A stretch of DNA of 62,389 bases from positions 1 to 62,389 of the forward strand of contig JAOZGN010000021.1 of assembly GCA_027491555.1 (NCBI GenBank), written 5' to 3'. Origin of the DNA: Thermoproteota archaeon. GTDB taxonomy: Archaea > Thermoproteota > Korarchaeia > Korarchaeales > Korarchaeaceae. The notes under the pieces were generated by a model that made no database searches, was not told where the DNA came from, and saw only the letters and a program-made list of their open reading frames with translations. Both the position numbers and the translations under genes were made by a program. Each line of letters opens with the position of its first letter. Position 1 is the first letter of the stretch. Shown here piece by piece: positions 16,456 through 24,227 of the stretch.

Positions 16456-16519
16456 GGGGACTATGAGCGATAGCTCCACAGCCTGATCTTGTGACGAGAC
16501 TCTCCGCTACCGAGTCCCC
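16456..16519 (+). ncRNA. Candidate small structured RNA (tRNA-like fold)
   Basis: In the 214-base gap between nnr and rpl10, GGGGACT (16456-16462) pairs with AGTCCCC (16513-16519). Inside are a GAGC-GATA-GCTC hairpin, a 5-bp stem CACAG/TTGTG with a 7-base loop CCTGATC, and an ACTC/GAGT stem that competes with the outer helix. The order resembles a cloverleaf, but the D- and T-loop signature bases are missing and U33 is replaced. A TATA-like AAGTAATAAG at 16422-16431 is about 30 bases upstream. Could be a small regulatory RNA, a degenerate tRNA, or chance. Confidence 0.3.
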
Positions 16520-16557
16520 CCTCGCAGAGACTTATCAGCCGCCCGGGGACCGAAAAA

Positions 16558-17445
16558 TCAGGAGGAGAGGCCAAGGGCGGCCTCCAGCGCCCTCGCCCTC
16601 GCGGCCGCCTTCCTCAGGATGAACTCGGCGGTCTTGGGGGACACCCATCCGATCTCGCTGGCGAGGGCCAGTACCCTCTGCGCCGCCTTGGCCACGATGG
16701 GCTCGACGGTCTTGTCCGTGACGATGCCCTGCTCGATGGCCAGCGCTATTCCGGCGCCGGCGGCCCTGCTGAGTTCCTCCAGTATCTCTTCTCTCGTCTT
16801 GGCCAGCACCTCCGGAGACCAGAAGATGCCCTCCTTGTCCACAGCGCCGGAGACCTCGAGCCTGACCTCGACGGGCTTTATCCCGAGGGCCTTCAGTATC
16901 TCCGCGATCTGCGCCTGGACCTTCTCGCCCTTCTTGACTATCACGAAGTCCTCGGAGATGGATATCTTGCCCCCCACGATCTTGGTGGGGACGCCAAGCG
17001 CCCTGAGGTCGGTCAGTATCGGGCCGGGGGCCAGGTCCGTAGGTCCGGCTGGTATCACGATGTCCTCCTTTGCCACTTCTCCCGGCAGTATGTCGACGTT
17101 GACCGTCTTCTCCCTGAGCTTCTGGTAGAGCTTCCAGGGACTCTCCTTGCTGAAGATTATCATGAGCCTCTCCGGCACGTGGTCGAGGAGCTTGTTCAGG
17201 CCCTCCCTGAAGTCGATCTTTGAGAAGGCTATCGGGACTAGCCTCTTCTTCACGACCATCAGCTTGGTGTCCGGAGCGAGTTCCTTCCTGATCCTCTGCA
17301 GGAAGTCCGCCGGGGATCTTCCGAAGTCGGCGAACATAACCGTTGGGAACTCCTTGGCTCCCTTGACTATCTTGCGAACCATCTCCTCCTTCCTGAGCCT
17401 GGCTGGGCTCTTCCTCTTCTTGGCCTTCAACTCCGCGGAACTCAT
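16558..17445 (-). CDS. rpl10: Ribosomal protein uL10 (P0)
   Basis: Base of the ribosomal stalk that recruits translation factors. The 295 residues begin with a basic tail, then the rRNA-binding domain, an insertion domain with the typical PGEVAKEDIVIPAGPTD segment, and C-terminal helices for L12 dimers. The ATG overlaps the rpl1 stop (ATGA). In many archaea rpl12 follows rpl10 directly; here no L12 frame follows and the convergent nnr gene comes next, so L12 must be elsewhere. Confidence 0.96.
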   Translation of the reverse strand: MSSAELKAKKRKSPARLRKEEMVRKIVKGAKEFPTVMFADFGRSPADFLQRIRKELAPDTKLMVVKKRLVPIAFSKIDFREGLNKLLDHVPERLMIIFSKESPWKLYQKLREKTVNVDILPGEVAKEDIVIPAGPTDLAPGPILTDLRALGVPTKIVGGKISISEDFVIVKKGEKVQAQIAEILKALGIKPVEVRLEVSGAVDKEGIFWSPEVLAKTREEILEELSRAAGAGIALAIEQGIVTDKTVEPIVAKAAQRVLALASEIGWVSPKTAEFILRKAAARARALEAALGLSS

Positions 17446-18140
17446 CTCCTCCTTCGCCTCCCTCCCATAGCGGCCTCGACCCTTATCGCGGGCCCCATCG
17501 TGGTCTTGACGTACATGGCCTCTAGCACGCCTAGATCACCATACTTCCTCTCCAAGGCGGCCAGCACGGCCTTGATGTTCTCCACGATCTCGTCGGGGTC
17601 CATGTCCCTCGTGCCCACCCGCACGTGGATGACCGGCTGGTCCCTCATCCTGACTCTCACGGACCTCTTCAGCCTCTGGATGGTGTCCGGCAGTTGGTCT
17701 ACCCTCGTGGCCGGGAGCGGAATGGGCATCTTGTTCCTGGGACCGAATATAGGACCTATGTCCCTGGCCAGCTTGGGCAACGCGTCGGCCTGGGCGACGA
17801 AGAAGTCGAACCTGTTGGCCAGTTTCCGGAGCTCCCTCTTGTTCTTGGCTATGTTGAGGATCTCAGCCGGGTCGAAGACTGCGTCCGCCCCGGCGTCCCT
17901 CGCCTTAGTCGCGAACTCCCCCGTCCCTATGACGGCCACCTTGGCCTCCTTCCCCTTGGGCGTGTGGGGGAGCGCGACTATCTCGTTGATCTTGAGGGAC
18001 GGGTCCTTCTTGAGGTCCAGCCCCCTGAACACCACCGTGAGGTCGACGGACTCCTTGAACCTCCTCTCGGGGCTCTCCTCTATGGCCCTCCTCACGGCCT
18101 CCCTCAGGGGATCTTCCAACGCGGAAATCGTGACCGCCAT
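17442..18140 (-). CDS. rpl1: Ribosomal protein uL1
   Basis: L1-stalk protein, 232 residues, with family segments FKESVDLTVVFRGLD, GPIFGPRNKMP and the C-terminal KTTMGPAIRVE. The ATG at 18140 is chosen over the GTG at 18149 because it starts at the conserved MAVTISALED. In several archaea L1 represses its own mRNA; no clear L1-binding hairpin was identified here. It lies 21 bases after rpl11 and overlaps rpl10 by 4. Confidence 0.95.
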   Translation of the reverse strand: MAVTISALEDPLREAVRRAIEESPERRFKESVDLTVVFRGLDLKKDPSLKINEIVALPHTPKGKEAKVAVIGTGEFATKARDAGADAVFDPAEILNIAKNKRELRKLANRFDFFVAQADALPKLARDIGPIFGPRNKMPIPLPATRVDQLPDTIQRLKRSVRVRMRDQPVIHVRVGTRDMDPDEIVENIKAVLAALERKYGDLGVLEAMYVKTTMGPAIRVEAAMGGRRRRR

Positions 18141-18161
18141 AATCAACACCTCTCGCGCCCG

Positions 18162-18650
18162 TCAGGACTCTTCCTTCAGAAGGTCGTCCCAGAGACCTGC
18201 GTCGACGTCCTCGATAGCCTCTTTGGGGTGCTTCCCCTCCACAGTCACGCCCACGCTGACGGCCGTGCCGAGCACCTGCTTCACCGCCGACTTCAGGCTG
18301 GTGGTGTTCATTGACTCGAACTTCATCTTAGCTATCTTCACGATCTGCTCCCTCTTTAGGTCACCAACGGCCTTCGAACCAGCCTCGCCCGATCCCTTCT
18401 CAACCCCTATCTCGCGGATCAGCAGCATCGAGGTCGGGGGGAGGCCGACCTTGACCTCGTACTGCCTGGTCTCCAGGTCGACGATTATCTCGACTGGGAC
18501 CTTCATCCCGGCGTACTCCTTCGTCTTCTGGTTGATCTCGCCGACTATCCTCCCTATGTCCACTCCGAGGCCGCCCAGCGCTGGGCCTATCGGCGGCCCA
18601 GGCGTGGCCTTTCCGCCCTCGACGAGGACCTTGACGACCTTCTTGGGCAT
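18162..18650 (-). CDS. rpl11: Ribosomal protein uL11
   Basis: GTPase-centre protein, 162 residues. The N-terminal domain has the proline-rich KATPGPPIGPALGGLGV motif and the C-terminal rRNA-binding domain has GTAVSVGVTVEG. ATG start; a purine-rich AGGAGG stretch lies just before it, between nusG and rpl11. Third ribosome-linked gene of the ftsZ1-secE-nusG-rpl11-rpl1-rpl10 run. Confidence 0.96.
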   Translation of the reverse strand: MPKKVVKVLVEGGKATPGPPIGPALGGLGVDIGRIVGEINQKTKEYAGMKVPVEIIVDLETRQYEVKVGLPPTSMLLIREIGVEKGSGEAGSKAVGDLKREQIVKIAKMKFESMNTTSLKSAVKQVLGTAVSVGVTVEGKHPKEAIEDVDAGLWDDLLKEES

Positions 18651-18671
18651 CTATCACACCTCCTCAGCCCA

Positions 18672-19205
18672 TCAGGCTTCCTCTTCCTCAGGAGGCGCCT
18701 CCTCCCCCTTCTCCTTACCCTTCTCCACCAGCTTGACGCTGTCGACGGGGAGTTGGACCTCCCAGTCTCGCTCGATGTCGAGCAGCCTCGCCGTTATCAA
18801 CTTTCTCACCTTGCCGGAGGGCGAGGACAGGACGAGCGCGCGGAACCCCTTGAAGTTCCCCCTGATTATCTGGACTATGTCTCCCGGCTCGATCTCGATC
18901 TTCTCGGGCTCCCTGTAGAGGAGGGCGTCGATCTCGGAGAGCGGGACGGGGCTGCCGGGGAGCATCTTCGCCCTGGATACTCCCTTCACGAGCTTCCTGA
19001 CCTCGTATTCCCTGTCGGCCTCGAGGAAGAGGTAGCCCCTCAGCCTGGGGACGAAGAGGATGGATCTCACTCCGAGTCGTGAGTACTCCGCCTTCTTGGC
19101 GAGGAGCTTTATGATCCCAGCTTCTTGCCCAGCCGGGACCTTCACGACGAAGAAGAAAGCCCGCTCTTCCTGCCCCCTGTCCTCGCTCTCCACGCCCTCG
19201 TTCAT
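18672..19205 (-). CDS. nusG: Transcription elongation factor NusG/Spt5
   Basis: A 177-residue Spt5 homolog with an NGN domain (about 15-100, FFFVVKVPAGQE to the RVPRLRGYLFLEA-like core) and a C-terminal KOW domain (PGDIVQIIRGNFKGFRALV). With Spt4, also encoded in this window at 43.7 kb, it clamps RNA polymerase for processivity. The C-terminus is an acidic tail of about 20 residues. It follows secE by 18 bases, as is usual. Confidence 0.95.
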   Translation of the reverse strand: MNEGVESEDRGQEERAFFFVVKVPAGQEAGIIKLLAKKAEYSRLGVRSILFVPRLRGYLFLEADREYEVRKLVKGVSRAKMLPGSPVPLSEIDALLYREPEKIEIEPGDIVQIIRGNFKGFRALVLSSPSGKVRKLITARLLDIERDWEVQLPVDSVKLVEKGKEKGEEAPPEEEEA

Positions 19206-19223
19206 CTCCTAAGCACCCTGAGC

Positions 19224-19397
19224 CTATACCTGGCCCCCACTCATTAGGGCGACGGCCAGCTGTAGGAGGAAGCCGATCACTCCGACGAGCAGAAAGCCCA
19301 AGAATGTTATCTTGAACACCGTCCAGAGGTCATCCCAAGTGGGCTTCCTGGCCACCTTGAGCGTCCTCCTAATGGCCTCCACGATTTCCTCGCCCAC
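19224..19397 (-). CDS. secE: Protein translocase subunit SecE (Sec61-gamma)
   Basis: A 57-residue protein with an amphipathic N-terminal helix (EEIVEAIRRTLKVARKPT) followed by one transmembrane helix (about 30-52), the standard SecE layout. The conserved order ftsZ-secE-nusG-rpl11 supports the call. It begins with GTG at 19397; a TTG directly upstream at 19400 is an alternative. It clamps SecY in the translocation channel. Confidence 0.9.
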   Translation of the reverse strand: MGEEIVEAIRRTLKVARKPTWDDLWTVFKITFLGFLLVGVIGFLLQLAVALMSGGQV

Positions 19398-19411
19398 CAA
19401 CGCGGCCCACC

Positions 19412-20605
19412 TCAGACGCCTTCAATCCCCAGGTCGCCCAATATATCCTTCTTGCTCTTGGCGGCGGGTCTCCTAACCCCTATTGAGGGTCTAACGGGCT
19501 CCAAGGGGCTCACCGCGGCCTCCCTCTCCCTCCTCTCCTCGCGTACCACGCCCTCGAGCTCCTCTATGTACGGGGAGGTGACCCCGGTGACGATCAAGAG
19601 GACCTGAACCACGCCCTCCAGGTCGTCCTCTATCCTGGCGCCCCATATCACGTTGGCCTCTGGGTCGAGTGCGCTGACCACGGTCTCGACGACCCGCTTC
19701 ATCTCTTGGAGGGACAGGTCGGGTCCACAGGTGATGTTGACCACGGCGGCCTTGGCGCCGGAGATGTCCGCCTCGAGCAGGGGGTTGGCAAGCGCGTCCT
19801 CGACGGCCTCGACGGCCCTGTCCTCACCCTCGCTCTCTCCGAACGCGAGTATCGCAGGTCCGCCGCGCTCGAGAACCGCCCTGAGGTCGGCGAAGTCCAC
19901 GTTGATGAGCCCGGGCTTGGTAACCAGCTCGACGACGCCCTTGACCGACCTGGCCATTATCTCGTCCGCTATCAGGAACGCCTCGTGCAGGGGGCGGTCG
20001 CCGACCAGCTCGAGTATCCTGTCGTTGTTCACGATCACGACGGTGTCAGAGCTCTTCAGGACGTTTGCGAGTCCCTCTCTGGCGATCTCATTCCTCCTCC
20101 GCCCCTCGGCCTCAAAGGGTAGGGTGACCATAGAGACCACGACGGCCCCAAGCTCCTTCGCGATGTTCGCTATGATGGGGAGCCCGCCGGTGCCGGTCCC
20201 ACCACCCAGACCAGCCATCAGGAAGACGATGTCCGCGCCGTCCAGCAGCTCCCTGATCTCCGGCTCGCTCTCTTTGGCGGCCTCTTCGCCGATCTTCGGG
20301 TCTCCTCCAGCCCCGCTCCCGCCACAGAGCTCCCTTCCCAGGAGCAGCTTTCTGTCGGCGACGCTCTCTAAGAGGTGCTGGGCGTCGGTGTTGGCCGCCA
20401 CAGTGATGATGCCCTCCAGCCCGAGCGCGTTCAGCCTGGTGACCGTGTTGCTACCTGCGCCACCCACGCCGACGATGACGATCTTGGCCCTCACCCTCTC
20501 GAGGAACTCCCTGAGGTACTGGTCCTCCAGCGCCTCCCTGCGACCTTCCGCAATTCCTGCGGGCGGAGATAGGGCCCTTTTAGCTAACGACTTCACCTCA
20601 ATCAC
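19412..20605 (-). CDS. ftsZ1: Cell division GTPase FtsZ (FtsZ1-type)
   Basis: Tubulin-family protein of 397 residues forming the division ring. It has [14 protein letters not shown], the GTP signature GLGGGTGTGGLP (tubulin motif), NNDRIL and the T7-loop segment NVDFADLRAVL for GTP hydrolysis. The N-terminus is about 40 residues before the GTPase core. Its place before secE-nusG is the usual one for archaeal FtsZ1. GTG start at 20605; a GTG ten bases later would give a shorter N-terminus. A palindromic TATA-like CATATTAAATATG (20643-20655) lies upstream and could also serve tRNA-Ala. Confidence 0.95.
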   Translation of the reverse strand: MIEVKSLAKRALSPPAGIAEGRREALEDQYLREFLERVRAKIVIVGVGGAGSNTVTRLNALGLEGIITVAANTDAQHLLESVADRKLLLGRELCGGSGAGGDPKIGEEAAKESEPEIRELLDGADIVFLMAGLGGGTGTGGLPIIANIAKELGAVVVSMVTLPFEAEGRRRNEIAREGLANVLKSSDTVVIVNNDRILELVGDRPLHEAFLIADEIMARSVKGVVELVTKPGLINVDFADLRAVLERGGPAILAFGESEGEDRAVEAVEDALANPLLEADISGAKAAVVNITCGPDLSLQEMKRVVETVVSALDPEANVIWGARIEDDLEGVVQVLLIVTGVTSPYIEELEGVVREERREREAAVSPLEPVRPSIGVRRPAAKSKKDILGDLGIEGV

Positions 20606-20698
20606 CTCACTACTTTGACTCGAAACCGCGCGATCTTGCCGCTCATATTAAATATGGTGGTAAGCGATACGTCGAGCGCGGCGTTGCGCCCAGTCGGT

Positions 20699-20789
20699 GG
20701 GCCCGTAGCTCAGCCTGGTAGAGCGCCGGCCTTGCAGGCCCTGCCAGGAAAGCCGGAGGTCGCGGGTTCAAGTCCCGCCGGGTCCACCA
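20699..20789 (+). tRNA. tRNA-Ala (TGC) with intron
   Basis: Acceptor GGGCCCG/CGGGTCC, D-arm GCTC/GAGC, anticodon stem CCGGC/GCCGG with loop CTTGCA...A (anticodon TGC), T-arm GCGGG-TTCAAGT-CCCGC and encoded CCA. An intron of about 14 bases (GGCCCTGCCAGGAA) sits after position 37, the canonical site. Confidence 0.93.
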
Positions 20790-20845
20790 TAACATCCCCT
20801 TATGGGGGAACCTTAATATTGGGTGGGGCCGTCGCCAGTGGCCGG

Positions 20846-20940
20846 GGGCCCGTGGCTCAGCCTGGCAGAGCGCCCGGCTGATAACCGGTCTGGTGGTGGA
20901 AACCGGGAGGTCGCGGGTTCAAGTCCCGCCGGGCCCACCA
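20846..20940 (+). tRNA. tRNA-Ile (GAT) with intron
   Basis: Acceptor GGGCCCG/CGGGCCC, anticodon stem CCCGG/CCGGG, loop CTGATA plus A (anticodon GAT), T-arm GCGGG-TTCAAGT-CCCGC, encoded CCA. An intron of about 18 bases follows position 37. A TATA-like CCTTAATATTG at 20810-20820 is about 28 bases upstream. It decodes AUU and AUC; AUA is covered by the separate tRNA-Ile(TAT) at 42.6 kb. Confidence 0.93.
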
Positions 20941-20964
20941 CCCACCTCCCGAGGGTGTCTCTCG

Positions 20965-22029
20965 TTGAGGCTCTGGGTCGACATAGTCAACTCCCCCCAT
21001 GTCAGGCTCTTTGAGAGACTCTTGTCCCTGTTCTCGTCGGATCTAGAGGAAGTGCTTGTGACTACCAGGAAGTATGGGGCCCTTCCAGATCTCGTTCAAA
21101 GGCTAATCTCGCCCATCCTAGGCAAGCGCTCGGAGATCCTCATCGTTGGGCAGAGGGAAGCGGATCGGGTCGGAAAGCTGAAGTCTCACTTGGCCCGCAT
21201 CTCGGCTCTCGCCGACCTGGTCTCTGAGTTCGAGCCCGACGTGGCCGTCTCAAAGGCCTCTCCCGAACTCGCAAGGGTGGCCTTCGGCCTAGGGGTACCG
21301 TCGGTGATCGCAAACGACAACGATGAGAGCGTGTTCGTCTGCAGATTATCCTTCCCACAGGTCGACTCGATCGTCGTCCCGGAGTCATTCCCCGATCGAG
21401 TCATCCTGGACAGTGGAGGGTCGCTGCGGGCGACGAGGAAGTTCCGAGGGGTCTTCGAAGTCGCGCATGTCCTCCAGCACTTGGAGAGAGGACCCTTTGA
21501 TCCAATCCGGCCGGAGGAAATCGGTATCGAACCGGGCGGGTATGTGGTCTTTCGACCCGAACCGTTCGGAGCCTCTTACCTCATGGGAGACGCCAAGTCG
21601 CCCCAGTATCTCAGGGAGATTGCGCGTAGATATGATGTCATCGTGATCCCACGGGGACCCAAGGACGAGCCTCTCTGGCGGAGGGAGGGCGCCAAGGTGG
21701 TGTCGCCGACTGTCGACTTCTTGGACCTGGCGTCGCAGGCGGCGGCCGTCGTGGGAGCTGGCGGAACGATGACGCGTGAGGCCGCCCTCTTGGGAGTCCC
21801 TGCGGCGTCAGCCTTCCCCGGTAGGGAACCCTGCGTCAGCCTCGAGCTCGAGCGGCGCGGGTTGATCTACAGGCTTAACGATCCGGCAGACGTCCACGAA
21901 TTCCTAGACCTAGCCAGCGACCGCGCGGCCTGGGAGCGGCGGGCCAGGGATTACATTCACTCGGCCGAGGACCCTGCCAAGGTTATTTGGGAGGAAGTCA
22001 ATCGCGTGGCCGGGCGCCAGAGACCTTGA
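20965..22029 (+). CDS. DUF354 family protein (GT-B glycosyltransferase-like)
   Basis: A 354-residue archaeal protein beginning at the DUF354 hallmark LWVDIVNSPHVRLFERLL, read from the TTG at 20965; the frame is open into the tRNA upstream but that part has no family match. The fold is predicted to resemble UDP-GlcNAc epimerase/GT-B enzymes: two Rossmann halves, with a C-terminal nucleotide-site-like VVGAGGTMTREAALLGVPA. Role unproven. Its neighbours are two polyprenyl-phosphate sugar-phosphotransferase homologs, so a part in surface glycan or lipid-linked sugar synthesis is a reasonable guess. Confidence 0.8.
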   Translation: MRLWVDIVNSPHVRLFERLLSLFSSDLEEVLVTTRKYGALPDLVQRLISPILGKRSEILIVGQREADRVGKLKSHLARISALADLVSEFEPDVAVSKASPELARVAFGLGVPSVIANDNDESVFVCRLSFPQVDSIVVPESFPDRVILDSGGSLRATRKFRGVFEVAHVLQHLERGPFDPIRPEEIGIEPGGYVVFRPEPFGASYLMGDAKSPQYLREIARRYDVIVIPRGPKDEPLWRREGAKVVSPTVDFLDLASQAAAVVGAGGTMTREAALLGVPAASAFPGREPCVSLELERRGLIYRLNDPADVHEFLDLASDRAAWERRARDYIHSAEDPAKVIWEEVNRVAGRQRP

Positions 22030-22252
22030 TCCTGATCACGGCCGCCCTCACGGAGAGGTACCAACCTCCTAGGGCGCCGGCGAGCGCAGCCAACCCGGCC
22101 AACACCTTTAACCCCTCAAGGATGGGGTTCCCCGCGGTCCAGTTCATCACGAGGACGCGCCCAATCAGGTAGGCTGCCAGCATGAGGACCCAGCCCTCGA
22201 GCACGAGCGCGACCCCAACCAACAATCCCCTATCGACGCCCATGACGCTCAC
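21998..22252 (-). CDS. Small membrane protein, unknown function
   Basis: An 84-residue protein with three hydrophobic helices (about 8-30, 38-58 and 60-72 region) and no recognised domain. GTG at 22252 overlaps the stop of the phosphotransferase gene (GTGA), which supports it as a real second gene of that operon. Its 3' end overlaps the DUF354 gene tail to tail by 32 bases. A partner or flippase-like helper of the phosphotransferase is possible but not shown. Confidence 0.6.
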   Translation of the reverse strand: MSVMGVDRGLLVGVALVLEGWVLMLAAYLIGRVLVMNWTAGNPILEGLKVLAGLAALAGALGGWYLSVRAAVIRIKVSGARPRD

Positions 22253-23241
22253 CACCCCGGAGTCAGGGCGAGGAGAGTCAGCACCGCCAGGAGCGCGGAC
22301 AGGCCTGTGAGGAGGTGAGCCTCCCTGACGACCTCTGACTCAGTCTTGGGCCTGTCGAGCGTGAGTATCGATATGAGGGTTATCGGGGCGGCCGGGTCCG
22401 GATTCGCTCTGATTAAACCACGGGAATCGACCAAGACGGGTCTCCTAGCAATCTGCCGCCTCTCCCTCAGTCCGCCCACGCTGCTCAGCAGGAAGAACCC
22501 AGAGACCATGAATGGCAGCATCGCAATCAGCAGAAAGGCTTCAAGCCCGTCGTACACCGGGAGGGCACTGAGGGCGGCCCCTATGGACAGAGAACCAACG
22601 TTACCCGAGAACACACGTGCTGGGTACCTGTTGAACCGGTAGTAGGCCAGCAGGGCGACCCCTAGGACGAGGGCCAGCTGCGCGGTCGCGATCCCGCCAG
22701 TCAGCGCGCCGATAACGGCCATCGCGCCGCAGGCGATTGCGACGCTTAGGGGCATCATTCCGTTCAGTGCGTCGTACATGTTGACCGCGTTCGTGACTAC
22801 AGCCGCGTACGCGGGCACCAGTACGTTTATGGCGATGAAGAGCCTCGCCCTGCCCAGCAGCGGGAGGAGAGGCCTTGGGTTCAGCGCGCCCGCCGCGATC
22901 AGGGGCGCCGCAACCCCGAGCGTCAGCGCTGGCTTGAGCACCCCGCCCAGGTCCACCCGGTCGTCGAGCGCGCCGATCAGGGCCCCCGCGGCCGCAGCCC
23001 CTACGAACCCCACGGAGTGGGCCGAGCGGGTCAGCACCCAGAGGAGGGCAGCTCCTACCGTTGCCCCAGCGAAGACGGCGAACCCAGCCCCTTCTGGCAC
23101 CTCAGGGTGGTCAGGCTTGTGTACATCCACTCCGACCATTCCCCTCTCGCGTAGCCTCACCTCGAGGCGTCTGGTGAGCAGGTCCGTCACCGCGCCCGCC
23201 GCCGCGGCGGAGATCAGCGCGGCCGCGAGTTCCCCGAGCAT
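22249..23241 (-). CDS. Polyprenyl-phosphate sugar-1-phosphate transferase (MraY/WecA/GPT family)
   Basis: A 330-residue polytopic protein with about 10 hydrophobic helices. Family motifs: DVHKPDHPEVPEGAG near the N-terminus, the acidic pair in GALDDRVDLGGVLKP, the NAVNMYDALNGM segment, and FSGNVGSLSIGA. Family members attach a sugar phosphate from UDP-sugar to dolichol or undecaprenyl phosphate, the first step of N-glycan or cell-wall unit assembly. Sugar unknown. ATG at 23241 faces the plus-strand homolog across a shared TATA element. Confidence 0.88.
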   Translation of the reverse strand: MLGELAAALISAAAAGAVTDLLTRRLEVRLRERGMVGVDVHKPDHPEVPEGAGFAVFAGATVGAALLWVLTRSAHSVGFVGAAAAGALIGALDDRVDLGGVLKPALTLGVAAPLIAAGALNPRPLLPLLGRARLFIAINVLVPAYAAVVTNAVNMYDALNGMMPLSVAIACGAMAVIGALTGGIATAQLALVLGVALLAYYRFNRYPARVFSGNVGSLSIGAALSALPVYDGLEAFLLIAMLPFMVSGFFLLSSVGGLRERRQIARRPVLVDSRGLIRANPDPAAPITLISILTLDRPKTESEVVREAHLLTGLSALLAVLTLLALTPGW

Positions 23242-23263
23242 TCGGTCGACCCCCTCCTGCCCG

Positions 23264-23273
23264 TTTATTAAAT
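23264..23273. promoter_or_regulatory. Palindromic bidirectional TATA element between two GPT homologs
   Basis: TTTATTAAAT is nearly self-complementary and centred at 23268.5, about 27 bases from each of the two divergent ATG codons (23241 minus, 23295 plus). Both genes would be leaderless and driven by the same TBP site. Confidence 0.65.
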
Positions 23274-23294
23274 GGGGAGCGTCGTGGTCAGAGG

Positions 23295-24227
23295 ATGCTC
23301 GAGTGGACTCTTCCGCCGCTGCTGTCGCTTGCGCTGACGGCCGCCGCGCAGGGCAGGTGGATCACGATCTCTGAATCGAAGGGGTGGATCGCGAGAGACG
23401 TTCACAAACCCGTAGAGCGCTTTTGTGTCAGTGCGGGGGCGCTGCCCTCGGTCGCAGGAGCGGCCGCGGGTCTCCTGACCCTGAGCCTTCTCACCAGAAG
23501 TGCCGAAATAGGGTTGGTGCTCTCGGTACCCCTGTTCCACGCGGCCATGGGGATCTATGACGATCACGTGGGCCTCTCTAATCTGGAGAAGGTGGTCCTT
23601 GGGGCCATTCCCTTTCTCCTCCTTCCTCCCCAACCGAGACACATCCTGTGGCTCTCTCTGCCGGCATGGGCGTTCCCAGTCTGGGCCGCCCTTCTGGGGA
23701 CGTTCTCTGTGAACGCGATCAACATACTGGCGGGATTCAACGGGGTCGAGGCTGGCTACTCGTTCCTCATAGCTCTGGCGCTGGCGATCCACGCGCGGAT
23801 CTCCGGAGATCTGCTGGCGGCCACCGTGGCGCTTGTCTTCCTTGCGGCCCTCGTGCCCTTCCTCCGGTACAACCTCTACCCAGCCAGAGCATTTCCTGGC
23901 AACGTCGGTACGTTCTTCATGGGCGGATACCTGGCCACCTCTGCCCTTCTGGCCGGGCTAGACTGGGTTCTCATCCTGATGCTCTTCCCCCACGCGGTAG
24001 ACTTCCTCTTGAAGGTCTCCCGGTGGGGAAGGACTTCCACCAAGGGGAGATCGAGGGTCCTCCCCGACGGCAGGCTCGCCCCACCTCCCCACCTCTCGCT
24101 CGTGGGGGTGCTCCTCAGGATCCGAAGGATGACTGAGCCCCAGCTGGTGGTCTCGATCCTGACGCTCGGCGCCGCCATGCTAGCCCTAAGCCTGTTCCTG
24201 CCGCCTCTCGTACATGCGCCAGCTTAG
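23295..24227 (+). CDS. Polyprenyl-phosphate sugar-1-phosphate transferase homolog 2
   Basis: A second MraY/WecA-family protein, 310 residues and clearly related to its divergent neighbour: DVHKPVERFCVSAGA, YDDHVGLSNLEK, NAINILAGFNGVEAG and FPGNVGTFFMGG. The catalytic acidic pair and the NxxxGFNG segment are present. Compared with the neighbour, the third acidic residue of the DDxxD-like stretch is replaced (DDHVG), so specificity or activity may differ. The 3' end overlaps gcvPB by 42 bases, tail to tail. Confidence 0.85.
   Translation: MLEWTLPPLLSLALTAAAQGRWITISESKGWIARDVHKPVERFCVSAGALPSVAGAAAGLLTLSLLTRSAEIGLVLSVPLFHAAMGIYDDHVGLSNLEKVVLGAIPFLLLPPQPRHILWLSLPAWAFPVWAALLGTFSVNAINILAGFNGVEAGYSFLIALALAIHARISGDLLAATVALVFLAALVPFLRYNLYPARAFPGNVGTFFMGGYLATSALLAGLDWVLILMLFPHAVDFLLKVSRWGRTSTKGRSRVLPDGRLAPPPHLSLVGVLLRIRRMTEPQLVVSILTLGAAMLALSLFLPPLVHAPA

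Noticed and set aside
17500..18918. A long open frame (about 470 codons) antisense to rpl11, rpl1 and nusG
   Set aside because: It lies wholly opposite well-identified ribosomal genes, has serine/threonine-rich composition typical of a complement frame in GC-rich DNA, and shows no domain.
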